A DNA stretch of 64,000 nt from the NCBI RefSeq assembly GCF_003597395.2, contig NC_133769.1:173397058-173461057 (forward strand), read 5' to 3'. Below the pieces are notes generated by a model. The model saw only the letters and a program-made list of their open reading frames with translations, ran no database searches and was not told where the DNA came from. The translations under genes were made by a program, and so were the position numbers. Below are positions 47,001 through 59,882 of the stretch, piece by piece; position 1 is the first letter of the stretch; the number at the start of each line of letters is the position of its first letter. The DNA is from Chelonoidis abingdonii (Eukaryota > Chordata > Testudines > Testudinidae).

Positions 47001-48560
47001 TACATTATAAATCTTGGGCCAAATTGGTCTCTGGTGTGATCATAGTGAAGTCACACTGGAACTAATTCAGCCCATTTCCATGGCCATTGCTCAATATGTT
47101 CCTATAACTAAAGCTGTACAAGTGTTATTGTAATTTTCAGCTTTTTTCAATCTTTTGCCTTTCTTGCTGAAAGTTGGCAGGTTTGTTTTCAGTCTGGGAG
47201 TAAATATTTTTAGGATGTTTGAGGCAAAGCCATTTCAGACATTTTCAAAAGCAGTATGAGGGTAGGAAGGAAAAATATGTTTCCAGTTACAAAAGATGTG
47301 TTGTGATTTTAAAAAATAAAAATGCTGTAGCATGCCAGGTGGAAAATTGAAATTTGGTAGAAAGATAATCTCTAGGCAATGAATATTCCTTTCAGTAGGC
47401 TGGTGAAAATGGGTTGGGATATATTCAAGTATTTTGCACATGGTCACTAGATATGGTAATACATAGACTAAGTTTCTGATACAGTTGTATTGATTTTGTG
47501 CATGCATGTGTAGCTTAGGAAAGTTCATTGTCTACTGGGTCTTTGTCTACAGAGATGTGTATGGAAGGTGGCTGGACTTAAATGGAGTTCTGCTTTATTT
47601 ATTGTGTGTATGGCAATAGTATCTAGGACTCATGGACCAGAACCCCCTTGTACTAGAAGGCAAAGTCTCCTGCCTCACTAACGGTATAAAGAATTCTACT
47701 GCTGTCTAGCAAATACTTGTATGCAATGGATTTCTTTTTCAACTCAAACATAGAAAATTTCATACCTGCAACTACATTGATATCTGAGCAGAGGATTCAG
47801 AAGGTAGCTGTTTTGTTGAAGGCACTGGACTGAGACCCAGAAAGTCCAGGGTGTTTTCCTGCATCTGCCACAAATAGAGCTGGTCAGGAACTGGAATTAC
47901 AGGTCTGCAGGAAATTGTGACATTTGGGAGGGGTGAGGAATTGTCTCCGTCCAGATAAATTCAATAATGTCAAAACATCTTGTTTCAAATTTTATTATAC
48001 TAAAATATTAAATTTCATATAGACATTATATGTAACCATAGCATATTAATTAATATTTAAATTAATACCGCTTGAAATGATTTCTCTTCCTATTGAAGAA
48101 TTCATTGAAAGTGATTCCCACAAAATGTTTTGATTCAACAAGACTGCATTTTTTGACAGAAAACTTCTGTCATTTTTTTTTGATCACCTCAGGCATTGGT
48201 GCACTATAGTCCTTCCTATTTTCTGCCTGTGGACCACATTAGTTAAATCCCCCTGATGACTGTGATACTTAATCCAATCCAGATTATTGGGTTTAGTACA
48301 GGGGTAACTGAGTGGGGTTTAGTAGCCTGTGATATACTGGAGGTCAGAATAGTTGAGTTGCTGGTTCCTGCTGGCTTTAAACTCCCACGACTCCAGTTAC
48401 AAACCCTAAATAAGTCATGTTAGGCAAGTCAATGTCTGTGTGCCTTGGTTCTGCTTTTGTCAAATGACTACTATACTTTCTAATCCCAAAGATGTGTTGA
48501 GGGTGAATTCATTAATGTTTGTGTGACACCTGGCTATTGTGCCAGTGAGTCCCATAGAAA
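47001..48560. other. Unassigned non-coding sequence with a MIR-like trace
   Basis: The phrase gaaggcactggactgagacc (about 47818) followed by catctgccaca resembles an old MIR-type SINE. Otherwise no gene or repeat is recognised. 47990-48060 is very AT-rich. Confidence 0.45.
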
Positions 48561-48569
48561 AGCCTATAA

Positions 48570-49035
48570 AGCAACAGTCCCCAAACTTTTCAGGGTCCTG
48601 CTCCCTGTTTGTGCCCCTGGGAGCTGGAGCAGGGCGTGGGGCCACTCATCATAGGCAAGGGGGTTTTGGACCTGCTGCCTCTGCCTACCCGTGGGCTGCC
48701 CCCTGCAACTGCAGTACCTAACTGGCCTTCCACTAGGCCACAGCCTGGGGGATTTCCAGGCCAGAGGTCCCCAGCATCCTTGGCCTTCTCCCAGCCCTGC
48801 TCCACTCCAGGTACCTTCTGTCAGCTCCTTGCAGCCAGGTCCCTCCCTCTCAAAGCTAGAGAGAGTATGTCTCTGGCTTCTGGCCCCAGCCCTCTTATAA
48901 GGGCCAGCTGGGCCCTCATTAAGCCAGCCTTGGCCCCCAGCTGAGGCTGCTTTCCCCAATCAGCACCACTTTTTCTTCCCTGCCACAGCCCTCTCCCTGG
49001 GCTGTTTTAAGCCTTTTAAGGCAGGAACGGGTGAC
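48570..49035. repeat. Unclassified GC-rich repeat-like block
   Basis: The sequence changes abruptly to CT- and GC-rich wording at about 48575 (cagtccccaaacttttcagg, a hAT-MITE-like opening). It runs through blocks such as cttataagggccagctggg and ends near gaccaacccgctaca. It could be a MITE carrying an LTR-type insertion. The several long open frames on both strands follow from base composition and carry no recognisable domain. Confidence 0.45.
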
Positions 49036-49501
49036 CAACCCGCTACATGGCTCTTCAAATTTTATTTATTTGCTTCATTTAGGAAAAATAAAATGAAGAA
49101 ACAAATGCTCAAATACTTTTTAGCCAGTAGAATTATTATTAAATGCACTGAGTGTCCCTTGGAACCAACCACGGAAGAAGCAAGGCACTTCAGGATATTA
49201 AGGAGAAAGGAAACCCAATCAATTTAGTTTACCTCAGCAGATGACTAAATTAATGTTTATAGTAAACAGTTTAAAACATGGATTTTTTTCTTAGTAACAT
49301 TTTTTTTTAAAAAAAGCCAATGGGCCAAAGTCAGGCATGAAGTAACCACATTACTTCCTTTTGACTTCACAAGTAGTTATGCATGAACCAGGTCCAAATT
49401 TGGTCTGTAATTGTGTTGTTCTCTTCTAACTGGCTTCAGTGGGAACTATTTAGTTAAAGCCCCATATGCTGCCATTAAAATGTACCCAATAATGTAAAAG
49501 C

Positions 49502-49825
49502 AGCAAAGAGTCCTGTGGCACCTTATAGACTAACAGACATATTGGAGCGTGAGCTTTCGTGGGTGAATACCTACTTCGTCGGATGCATGTAGTGGAAATC
49601 TCCAGGGACAGGTGTATATATGCAGGCAAGAAGTAGGCTAGAGATAATGAGGTTAGTTCAATCAGGGAGGATGAGGCCCTCTTCTAGCAGTTGAGGTGTG
49701 AAATCTAAGGGAGGAGAAACTCCTTTTGTAGTTGACTAGCCATTCACAATCTTTGTTTAATCCTGAGCGGATGGTCTCAAATTTGCAGATGAACTGGAGC
49801 TCAGCAGTTTCTCTTTGAAACAATA
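49502..49825 (-). mobile_element. Penelope-like element 3' fragment
   Basis: On the minus strand the fragment begins with an open frame reading FQRETAELQFICKFETIRSG, then LNKDCEW, and ending in RRGPHPP and a stop (about 49660). The E..FI.KF.T...GLN spacing fits the end of the GIY-YIG nuclease domain of Penelope-like elements. The non-coding 3' part carries a hammerhead-ribozyme-like fold (49545-49582), a known attribute of this class. The far end (gcaaagagtcctgtggcacc on the plus strand) is the terminus. The coding part upstream is lost, so this is a 5'-truncated copy. Confidence 0.6.
49545..49582 (-). ncRNA. Hammerhead-ribozyme-like motif, decayed
   Basis: Read on the minus strand: CCGACGA (49582-49576; the active core is CUGANGA, so the second base is changed), an A, a stem II of GTAGGT and ACCCAC closed by ATTC (one mismatched pair), GAAA (49558-49555), a two-base-pair helix III GC-TCAC-GC (49554-49547), and the cleavage-site TC (49546-49545). 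All parts are in the right order and spacing. The U to C change in the core should abolish cleavage, and the extra A before stem II is unusual. Confidence 0.5.
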
Positions 49826-52111
49826 ATGTACAATATGTTTGATACCAGCCATGTAAAATATGTGATGGACTGTTGTGTTGTGGAGCTACTTTTCATATAT
49901 CTTTCCTCCTCTGTAGGAAAAGAAAAGGCAAGAGAGAGAAATTTTATGTCAGTCTCAAAAGGCAGACTTTACATAAAATAAACTCCTTAATTAAAACCTA
50001 TTTTTTCTGCTGCCATCTAGAGGAGATGGATTATTTAATATCCTACTTAAAAGCACAGGAAATATCTATTGTAACACAGGCCAGCTATCTTCAAAAAACC
50101 CTTGAACATCAAGTGCCAGTTGAAGAGCTGTAAGTGGCCTGTAGGCAATGCTATGCCTCCATGAAGTCACTGAGCTGTAGTAAACTGTACTCTGTCCTGG
50201 GATTTGAGCAGTCTGCATGTTAACAGGAACTCACTCCCTTCTGTTTTGATGTTTTGGTGGTTTCGTGATTGGTACCAATTTCCTGCAGCCAAAACATAAA
50301 TTTGTCATAACTTTAAGCCTGTGAAAACTAATTGAAATAAATCAGCCATGACCACTCAGGGCCAATTGTGACACTTAGAAAGGGGTAATGGAACATTATA
50401 ATTAGCTGCCTTTACACGGGTGCTCACCTGAAATTTCTGCACTGATTTGGACACACTGGATTGCTTAAGTAAGTATTTGCACGCAAACTAGTGATATTTG
50501 ATCCACCTCAGTGTCAAGTGCCTCCATAACTTAAATTTTTAAAGAAGCTGAGAGTCTCAAGTGGATTTCAGTCAGCCGTTGGATTCAGATTTTATTATCA
50601 GCAATGGGTCTATAATAAGCATGAACTGTCCTCTCAGATTAGTTATGCCTCAGCAGCTACCTGCTCCATTTCTCCCTCCTCCCCCTGCCTTTTGCTGAAA
50701 ATGGAAGAGGCCTTTTGCAGGCTCTGACTTGCTATTCAAGCTGGCTGCTAGGAGTCTAGATAGAACAAGGCGATACAAGTGCCTGTCTTCACACAATATG
50801 ATCAGTCTCTTACACCTGACATTTTCCCCCCCTCCCTGGACTGTAAATACCAACGAACAGTGGGTGTAGCGATAAATAGGCAAATGTGAAATTTAGCCAA
50901 ACGGTTGAGCTTTTCCATTTAAAAAGCTGTGGTATTTGTTCCATAAATATCAGCATGAACCATAATAAGGCATTTTAAGTATAAAACCCCTTCCTTAAAC
51001 AGTTGCACATATTCAATTTGTTTAGCAAAGATTACATTTTTAGCACACAATTTCATCTGCTTTAGTCTTAATGGAGAATTTAACAGCTTAGAACTAGACT
51101 GGCATGTAGAATTTTAAATGACTCATTTAATAGTCCAAAACCCATTTTCTTTGTCTAGATGTGTTTTATCTTCCGGTAGGTTAATTATTCCCATGATTAA
51201 TCTCTGGTGAACAGTCAGGAGCTTATTATTAATTATCTGTTATGTGCATTATCAACTTTTTACACTGCTCATAAAGTATACCCACTAAACACTAACATTA
51301 ACAATTGGTATAATCAAAACTGATAAAAGCAGAAACAATATCCAGCTTCTGCAACAACTGTAACAGCAGTAACAGATTGAGTTCCTTAATGCTAGAATCT
51401 GTACCAAGATTCTGAGCCATTGTGTGGTATAGCAGAACTTGATGTTGCTGAGGATGTGAAATCCCTTTAAAATGATTCAATCAATAAATTTATGGGAAAG
51501 CAGAGGACTCTGCAAATGTCTTAATGCACTAAATAGCAAATGACAGAAATTCTGATTTGAAATGGTATCTGTGTATAGAACATAATTTAGAACTTAGCCT
51601 AACTTTTGTAAGGTTTTTTTTTTAATAGCAAACTGTGATTCACTGAATATAAAGGGAGATGTCTCTGCTTAAGTGAATGATCATAAAGATCCTACATTAG
51701 AGAGGTAGTTATCATCAAAACCCTGCTTTTTCAAGCTTCAGCTAGGTGACAGCATACCTGGTAAAATTAGAGATGTCCTCCTGGCAATATTTTAATTCTA
51801 GAACTTTTTAAGGTCATTATGTAAAAAGAAAAATGTTGAGAACAAATATATCACTGTGTCATAAAACTTCTTTATCTAACACGAGTGGATATAATTTAAA
51901 TGTTATCACTTATTTTGCCTCTATGGGTTTCAATAGTTTGCAGTATGTAAATGATAAATTAATAAATGTGGATCAGACTAAATTAAGAGATGCTGAATTG
52001 TTTTCATTTCAGCTAACTAACTCATAAGGCATTAAAGCTATTTTTGACTTAGAAAAACAAATCATAGTTTATGGAAAAGAATTCTACAAAGAAAAACCAT
52101 ATTATCTAGAA
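49826..52111. other. Unassigned AT-rich non-coding sequence
   Basis: No gene is recognised. The open frame at 49873-50133 (plus, 86 codons) has no known domain. 50890-51260 is AT-rich with several TAATTA-type words and no repeat signature. Confidence 0.5.
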
Positions 52112-52308
52112 CAGGGGTTCTCAAACTGGGGGTTGGGACCCCTCAGTGGGTCGTGAGGTGTCAGCCTCCACCCCAAAACCCACTTTGCCTCCAGCATTTA
52201 TAATGATGTTAAATATATGAAAATGTGTTTTTTAATTTATTAGGGAGCAAGCCTCTGAGTGCGACCTATGTGAAAGGGGTCACCAGTATAAAAGTTTGAG
52301 AACCACTG
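52112..52308. mobile_element. hAT-type MITE with perfect 8-bp duplication
   Basis: The ends CAGGGGTTCTCAAACTGGGG and (inverted) CAGTGGTTCTCAAACTTTT are hAT terminal repeats. The flanks are atctagaa on both sides (52104-52111 and 52309-52316), a perfect 8-bp duplication. The element is 197 bp long and non-coding. Confidence 0.88.
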
Positions 52309-53902
52309 ATCTAGAATGTAGGTTTATGTTAAATTACACATTTTTTAATATGTGAGAGATTTTCAACAACTGATTAGTGGCTTTTGGGTTTTCAGTTCCA
52401 GACATCTTAGAAGCCTGATTTTCAGAAAGTGCTCAGCATCTAGTCTAAAAATCAGACCTCTGTGAAGGGGGTACCAAGTATCAAGAGTTAGTTTTAAAAA
52501 TCTCTTCCTGGAAGAAATATTGTAGATGTTCACCCTGCCTGTTTCCCATTGATTAAACATTTAAGCGTAAATATAATTTATGGTTGTTTAAAAGGTCCTT
52601 TCTTTCCTACACCCCCTTCCATCTTCCAAAACCAACAAAACAGCATATTCTGAATAGCAAAATACATATTGGTTTTATTTTAAAGCAGACGCTAAGGAAA
52701 GAAAGCTCAAAAACTTAGAAACAAGAATATCAAGGAAGAAAGCAACACTGGAATGTCATTTTTAAAAAGCATAACAGAAACCAACCGAACAAAAATCTCC
52801 ATGAAATGGTATGTTTCATCTGCATATTAAGACAGTTTAAACAATGAAAAGTTATGAGGCCTATACAATATTGGGAAAGCTTTGCATGTGGTTTTAATAC
52901 AATTATTGGTATTTTAAAATGTATTTGCTGTGAAGACATTCTGTATAGTACACTAAAAAGCCATTAGTCATTTATCACCCTAACACTCTTGCTACTTCGT
53001 AGTTCATATGTCTGCTAGACTCAGATGGAAAGCTCTAGATCTGAATGTATATATAAATTCTATTCCATTAAATTTGATTTTGTTCTTTAAGCCTTTATAT
53101 TACTATTAAAAATACATGACTAGAAAGGCTGCTGTTTCATCCTGCAAACTAGAACAAGCTGTTTTTATTTTAATTTCCAAATTAGCCAGTATTTCTTTTT
53201 TTTGTTTTGTGTATGCTAATGGTCCTTACGTGTGTGGGGTTTTTTTGGAAAAGGAAGGCAGGCAAATAATTTAGAGTGCCATGCTTGTCTTGCTGAACTC
53301 TCCCTGGTTTACTGCATTATTAAATATTTCATAAATTATTCAATGTCCTTTATATCAAAAACTACTTCTTGCAAACAGAACCAGATGAACAAATGGGTAT
53401 TAAGTAAAACCCCCAGATAGAAATGAAGTGGCATTTTTCCCCCTATTCCCTATAAAGAGCCACCTCTCCTTTATTAACATCCCTGAAACACTGGAAGAAA
53501 AAAATGGTAACAGAACTACATGAACCGCTCACTTTGTGTGATGTTAAAACACCTCCGTTGCCAAGCCAGCAGCCGATACAGCTCTTTAAATTCATTGGAA
53601 TTATAAGTATAGGATGCATGCCACTTGGTCACCGGACTTGTCAAGTGTCTAATTGCCTCAAGCAGATGAGGTTTCCCTTTATTTTCATCTTTTGGCAGGA
53701 ATAAGTCACTTAATACATAAGGATCCTAGCTAGCTAAGGAGCAGCATGAGAATCTGCTGTAAGGTGGGGAAAGGGTTGCTTGGTAGAAGGGGGTGATGCA
53801 ACACAGTAAATCACCTGTCTATAGATGTATGTATGTTTGAATCAAATTACATGTTAAAACCAAAGAATAAATATTGTGTCCATTTGTCTAGTCTCTTTGG
53901 TA

Positions 53903-54026
53903 CCAGTCCTGCAACCATATAGGCATTTGAGCAACTTTACTCACTTGAGCGGTCCCATCAGTTTTACAAGGATTACTCTTCTGAGTAAAGTTGTTCTTGT
54001 GTGCAAATATTTGCTGATTCAGGCCC
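53903..54026. repeat. Imperfect fold-back repeat (amniote type)
   Basis: The left arm begins ccagtcctgcaa and runs through gagcaactttactcacttga. The right arm runs through gagtaaagttgttc to ttgctgattcaggccc. The arms are mutually inverted with an interior of about 20 bp. Confidence 0.6.
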
Positions 54027-55473
54027 TACAACATTGCTCATATCTAAGAGTATTTTGGAATGGGGGTGGGTGGGGAGTAAAGAATAGAATTCAAGTGCTT
54101 TTAATGGTGTGGGTGAGGTGCTTTGTGTAGACAAAAAGGGAAGGTTCCTTGTATGAGTTCTTGTTCTGAATATTGCGTGGTCAAATTAGCCATGCTGCAT
54201 TGAGCAGTTTAAGGAGGTCTGGAAACCTTGCAATATTTACCTCTCCTCCATCTTTCCATCCCCCCCAAACCCTCTGTACCCCCTCCTCACCAAGCAACAG
54301 CGAAAAGATGAACTATAGAGCAGGGAAATAAGAAACTAAGGATGAATAGTGTCCCTTAAGTCTAGAAATGAAGATTTCTGAATGCGTTATTGAGCTTTGT
54401 GCATCTATGTGTTTCCTTTTAAAATAATTAGAAATGTGTGTGGAAATTTGAGGGTCCCCGGGGCAAGGGTTATTCTCCAGGTTTTAATACTGGATTTTGG
54501 TTTTTGTTACATTAGCTTTTTACATTTGAAATAGACTAGTGGTTGAAAATTTTGATGTCTGATATGCAAAGAGCTGGAAAAGGAAGTCAACTTATTAAAA
54601 TTGTCTAGCGTCACTTTTTTCCTTTACAACAAAGGTGTCTATTTTAGAAAGGGCTAATCTGTGATCTTTGTGGAAAGTATTTTATATTTTGGCTGCTCTG
54701 TAGTGTTACAATCTGAATCATGCTATAGTTTCAAGCATACTTTTATAGATGTTGTGGTGTTTTTGCTTGAGAGCGCGGAAGGTTGATTTTAAAAAAGCTG
54801 AAAATGTGCAGGGTACTCCATCACAGGTGATCTTGTGAAAACTGCCAAAAGACAACATTTGCTATCGACAACATTTATATTTGTGGCAACACAAGATGTA
54901 AATGAGGTATTGTCAAAACATTAAAAATTATGCTGCTGTTCAACATATTAAAAAATAAACATGACCGGCAAACAATCATCTTTTTTAAACATACTATTTA
55001 TTTTCCTAACTATAGTTGCTCTTATCAACAAAGACATTATTTACAAAGGCAAATATTTCTATTATTTAATGTTTGGTTGCAGTAATGTCCACCGGCTGTG
55101 ATCAGGAATGGGCTCCCAGATGGCAGACAGTGTATAAACACACATGAAATCATAATTCCAGCCCTGAAAAGTTTACAGTCTAAGAGTTTTAAGATTTTGT
55201 TGATTTATCCTGTAACTATCTAATCCTAACTACAGTTTGAATATACCAACTTTTCAATAAGCAGTTTAAGGGCTTTGCAAAATCATTGTGATTTGGGGTA
55301 ATTTCCAGCAGAATACCATGTGAAAGCTATTAATAATTCACATTCATTCCATGTGCTATCAATACTAAATTTAATATAAAACACTAACACAGCAAAAAGA
55401 ATGGGGATTGAGAGAGTAAGATTTTCAAAAATAAGCATCTAAAATAGCTCCAGAATATGGGTTTAGGAGTTTG

Positions 55474-55553
55474 AATAAGTGGCCTGATTTTCATAAGTGC
55501 AGAACACTGGGAGATGTTCAGTGCTCAGCATTTGTGAAAATAGGCCACTTATT
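55474..55553. repeat. Imperfect fold-back repeat
   Basis: The left arm aataagtggcctgattttca and the right arm tgaaaataggccacttatt are inverted copies separated by a short centre that includes cagaacac and gtgctcag. Confidence 0.65.
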
Positions 55554-58500
55554 TTATGCTTCTTAGGAGCCAAATCTGAGGCACTTATTTCTAAAAGTCT
55601 TAACCTCAATTAATTTTGCTGATTCAGTTTTAAGTATTGCAGTAATCTCAGATCACTATAGGCCTGATCCTACATTCTGTGGTTACCCCAAACTCACATC
55701 TATTCCCAGTGATTTCCCACTGATTACAGTTTGGCTTTGTATTGCATCAGTGGGGCAAGTTAAGGGCACAGTCATAGGAAGAGGGTACGACTTTCAACAA
55801 TCAGGAGTAAGGAAATTCCATTTTCAAGTTTGTGCCTATTTTCAAGTCTGGGGCAGAATGCCTCATCTAAAACAGTATAAATCTGGAGTAACTCCAAATG
55901 AAATGGGAAAGGGCCACTCACAGATGACCCAGAATCCCTGAGGTTTGGGATGCTTACCGTAACCTTTGCTATGGTCAGGGGGAAACCCTAAATCCCAACA
56001 AGACACAGTGGTGGGATCTAGCTTAATTTATGTGTTATCACCTTAACATGACTTTATTTTGTTATGTTTTTTTTTTACCAATAAAGATAAGCCATGAAAA
56101 AAGCTTCTTCAGTTATTTCCAGACACTTCAATTCCATTTGGAATTCTTTTGCTTAGGGAGATAGATCTGTGGAGTGAGCAGTCTGGCTTCTGCAACATCA
56201 AAGCTCAAGAAATGTATGCTAGACATTTTTTATTTAATTGCACCAGGTCCTTAGTTAAAATCTTTCAGATCACATTGTCTTCTAGCTAAGGGGCATCTGA
56301 AAAGATTAAATTTCTGTCCTTTACTTTTCTAAGTTAAAAACAACATAATTGATTTATTTGCTTCCTGACGGAATTGCTTCCAAAATTGGTTGATTTGAAC
56401 AAGTTATTAATCATTTGCAATTAGAGATTATAATGGAAATGCTGGAATCTACTTTTAATATCCTTAAAATTTTAGCAAATGTTGCTGTAACCAAAATATT
56501 CTTGTGCTTTTTTTATCCCAAATTTTCATTATGTACATTTACAATGAAGGTTATATTGAGTTACATATAAAACAAAAAAAACACGTCCAAGGTTCCATAA
56601 TGAAAACAATAGCTGAGAAATATTTCACCAAATCATGGGGCATATTTTTTTCATTGTATCTTGTGGTAGTTACACAAATGTAAGTACAGAATTTATCCTC
56701 CTATTTTCTGTTTCAAAGTGTGAAAACAGGGTAATCTGGGAAGTTTTTTAAAATAAGAGATGATATTGAGTTGAACCAGACCTTAGCAATATGTTTTTGC
56801 ATATTAATTAACTAAATCGGCAAAAGTAACAAGTTAATCTCAAGATTGTTCTTTTATAGTATATTAACAAATAACCCAACCTGCAAGTGTTCCATGCTCA
56901 AAACATTTGACTTAATGGAAATTGTGCATAAAGAGTGCTTGAAGGATTGTTTCCAATAATTGATACGTGAACATTAATAATTGTACTTTTATATAAAGTA
57001 TACTTAATATGCTGAAATATACACTTAGTAATTCTTTTAGATTAATCAATGAATTTAAAAGCCCCTACAAAAACTCTAAGTGCCCTAACAATTAATTAGA
57101 TTTAAAATCTTAAGGCTCCATTCTTGCAAGTTGTTCTGGGTGTACAACCCCCATGCACCACCCCCCTGCGCCACCCTCCTGCGCACACATTGAATAACTT
57201 ACAGTATGAAGTCCGTAATAACCACACAGCAGAATAAAAATGATCACATAGAGGAAAAATTGTTACAACATTGTATTTAAATTTTGTGTCTTAAAAAAAA
57301 TCACTGATGTACTATTTCTACTTGTCAAAACTAGCTAATATATAATGGAGTATTAAATGATTAGGTTCTCTTTGGGAGAGGGAATAAATCTCAGGTATGT
57401 TTCTAGTGCTTATGAATTTCAATTTTTTGCCGTTTAAATATTTCTCAATTTTTCCATGTGTTTCTAAAAGTAAGTCATTAATTTTACATTGTCAACATTT
57501 TAGGAATAACTGCAGTTGTGATTCAAGGCAAATATGTTCAAGATTTTGTCACTTTCATTAATTGTATTTAAAAGATGGAAAAACCCAGGAACTGCCCATT
57601 TGATGACTGATTAGTTTTAACTGTGTACCATTTTTATAGAAAAAATATCCAAACTTTCAAGTTAAATTTATTGTTTCTCATCTCTCATTATTCCTTATTC
57701 TATAATCTTTTATTCTACGAGAACAGTTCTTACACTATTGTTTCCTTAGTAGAAACCTCCCATTTTTATGTTCAAATCACAGACTAATGGGAATAAGAAA
57801 ATAGCTTCAGGAATTTGTTCTAATTACATTATATCCGCATGAACACCAAAAGAATTTACCATGATTAATGTTGTTAAGACATACTAGGGTCAGTAACAAT
57901 GGTTTGAAACTTGTTTTACAGTGATCCAAATTTTTGATTTGGTCCTGCTTTGAACCAAGTTCCTACAAAAGTCCATGACATTGGAATATTAAATTAGCAT
58001 GTGTGTAGTCAAGGAAATAAAAAGATAGTATTCTTTAGTTAAAATTACTATCGGACATACCACAAATTAATAGTGACAATTCCAGTTTAGCTCCATTGTG
58101 GAAGAAGTTAGAGGCTGCTGGAATAAACTGGAGAATTATGGGCTAAATTTTCTTTCATTTTTTTTTCTGTTTTAGATTAATCTAAAGACAATTACTCTAG
58201 ATTTACTCCTCTGTAAATAAGCAGAATTTGGCCCTTAAGGAAGTATTCTTTCTATGGCAGTCTATTCAAAGGAAAGGCAAAACAATCATACATGGTACAT
58301 TTGTAAAGGGATTGTCTTTAGATACATCATGATCCACTAAACAAGAGAAGCCTATGCACAGTATTGCCATTGTCATAACTAAATGCTTGTTAGCTACATA
58401 TAATGCCAAATTCTGTTCTTGGGTGTGGGTGATGTGTATCTGGATTTGCATCAATGTGATTGATAGAACTGGGCTCATAAACACACTGTTCTTGATGCTC

Positions 58501-58820
58501 TGTGAAATGTGTAGACTTGTCTTCTCTCTCTCTGTACTTGTGTATATATTTTTATCACAGATGATTAATCGTGATATTTGAATTTTAATAATGAAGAATT
58601 TTATTGAAATAGTATTCATAGCCAGATCAATAGCTGAAATCTTAAGATTTTGTCACATGTAACACCAATATGAGTAGAATTTTGTTTTTCCATTTTAGTA
58701 CCATTGGGTGACAGCAGTTCTTCCCCTTCTTGTTGGGAGAAGCTACTGAAGTCAAGAGGACATTAAGTATATGCTTATGTGCTGTCCAGAATCAGGGTCT
58801 TAGTTTCCAACCCCACATTC

Positions 58821-58872
58821 CTTACTCAAACAAAACTCCCATCAAACTGAATGGGAATACTGCTTCAATAAG
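58821..58872. repeat. Short fold-back repeat
   Basis: The left arm cttactcaaacaaaactccc and the right arm gggaatactgcttcaataag are imperfect inverted copies around a short centre, followed by gactgcaggattt, a phrase common in such old repeats. Confidence 0.5.
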
Positions 58873-58974
58873 GACTGCAGGATTTGTCCCCACATGCTTT
58901 TCTCCCACTTCTCACAAAGCATATATGTAATGCAAGCATATGTTTAACTATAATAAATGAATTATTATGTAAGG

Positions 58975-59089
58975 TATGAGCAATTTACGACAGAGTTAAT
59001 CCTATTTTTTGAGGGTCCCAACCCTGCAAGAGGCTGAGCACTTCGAACTTCTGTTGAAATCCCAACCCCTGGGGCAGAACCAACCCCCC
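58975..59089 (+). repeat. 115-bp inverted repeat, left arm
   Basis: From tatgagcaatttacgacaga to ggggcagaaccaacccccc, this arm is the reverse complement of 59768-59882 with a single difference (T at 59043). The flanks on either side show no similarity. The spacer is 678 bp. Confidence 0.95.
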
Positions 59090-59767
59090 AAGGCAATGTT
59101 GCTAATAGATGGTCAGAATCCGCTGAGTCCTAGTACTTAAATACTACCAGGATTGGGTGGTTTGTTAATATATAGAAAAGTACTACTTCTCTGTATTGCA
59201 AGGTACTGTCCTACTGACAACAATCATGTATGTTATGTGTGTGTCTCAATCTTTCTTTTAGTAGCGGTGTTCAGCCTTCTCATTCGTTAGGGTGTGATTT
59301 CACTTGATGTCTGGGTTGATTTATTTTTGTACTCCTGTTTCCATAAGACTCTAAAAGTAGTAAGCTTGAGAGAGAGATTTTTATTATTCTTAACATTTGC
59401 TAGTTCACATTCCCTTGTCTTGGAGAGTCATGGTTTGGTCCTACCAGCTGCCTTCTATATCCTTGTTGCTCATTTTGGAAGTGATAGGAATTTGCTGTAC
59501 AGAGGATATTAAACATAGCTCAGATCCAGTCATAATATGAACAGCAGTAGCATTTAAAAAAGATATCTGATGAAGGAGTTGGAAGTCTATTAATCATGAT
59601 GGGGCCATGACCGAATCTTAATATGAATAGTCTCCTTCTTTGGTGAGATTGGGTAAGATTTCTTCTTACACTATACATTTTATTCTACATTTTATTCTAT
59701 ATGGTAGTAGAGGACCATAGTACCCACTAAAACCTTTGGTTGGCCTGGAGTTGTGATGCATGGGTAA

Positions 59768-59882
59768 GGGGGGTTGGTTCTGCCCCAGGGGTTGGGATTT
59801 CAACAGAAGTTCGGAGTGCTCAGCCTCTTGCAGGGTTGGGACCCTCAAAAAATAGGATTAACTCTGTCGTAAATTGCTCATA
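59768..59882 (-). repeat. 115-bp inverted repeat, right arm
   Basis: Reverse complement of 58975-59089 with one mismatch. It lies between two diverged direct repeats (59591-59645 and 59902-59960, both starting ttaatcatgatg). Confidence 0.95.

Larger units (their letters stand above)
52317..58974. other. AT-rich non-coding sequence with short fold-back repeats
   Basis: No gene is recognised. Named fold-backs at 53903-54026, 55474-55553 and 58821-58872 are listed separately, and a weaker one is near 52425-52465 (cctgattttcagaaagtgct with its inverse). 56340-57110 is especially AT-rich. A C-rich patch (caccaccccc) is at about 57155-57180. Confidence 0.5.

Noticed and set aside
48564..48959. Several long open frames on both strands
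   Set aside because: The frames overlap on both strands in a GC- and CT-rich repeat-like block, have low-complexity composition and show no domain, so they follow from base composition.
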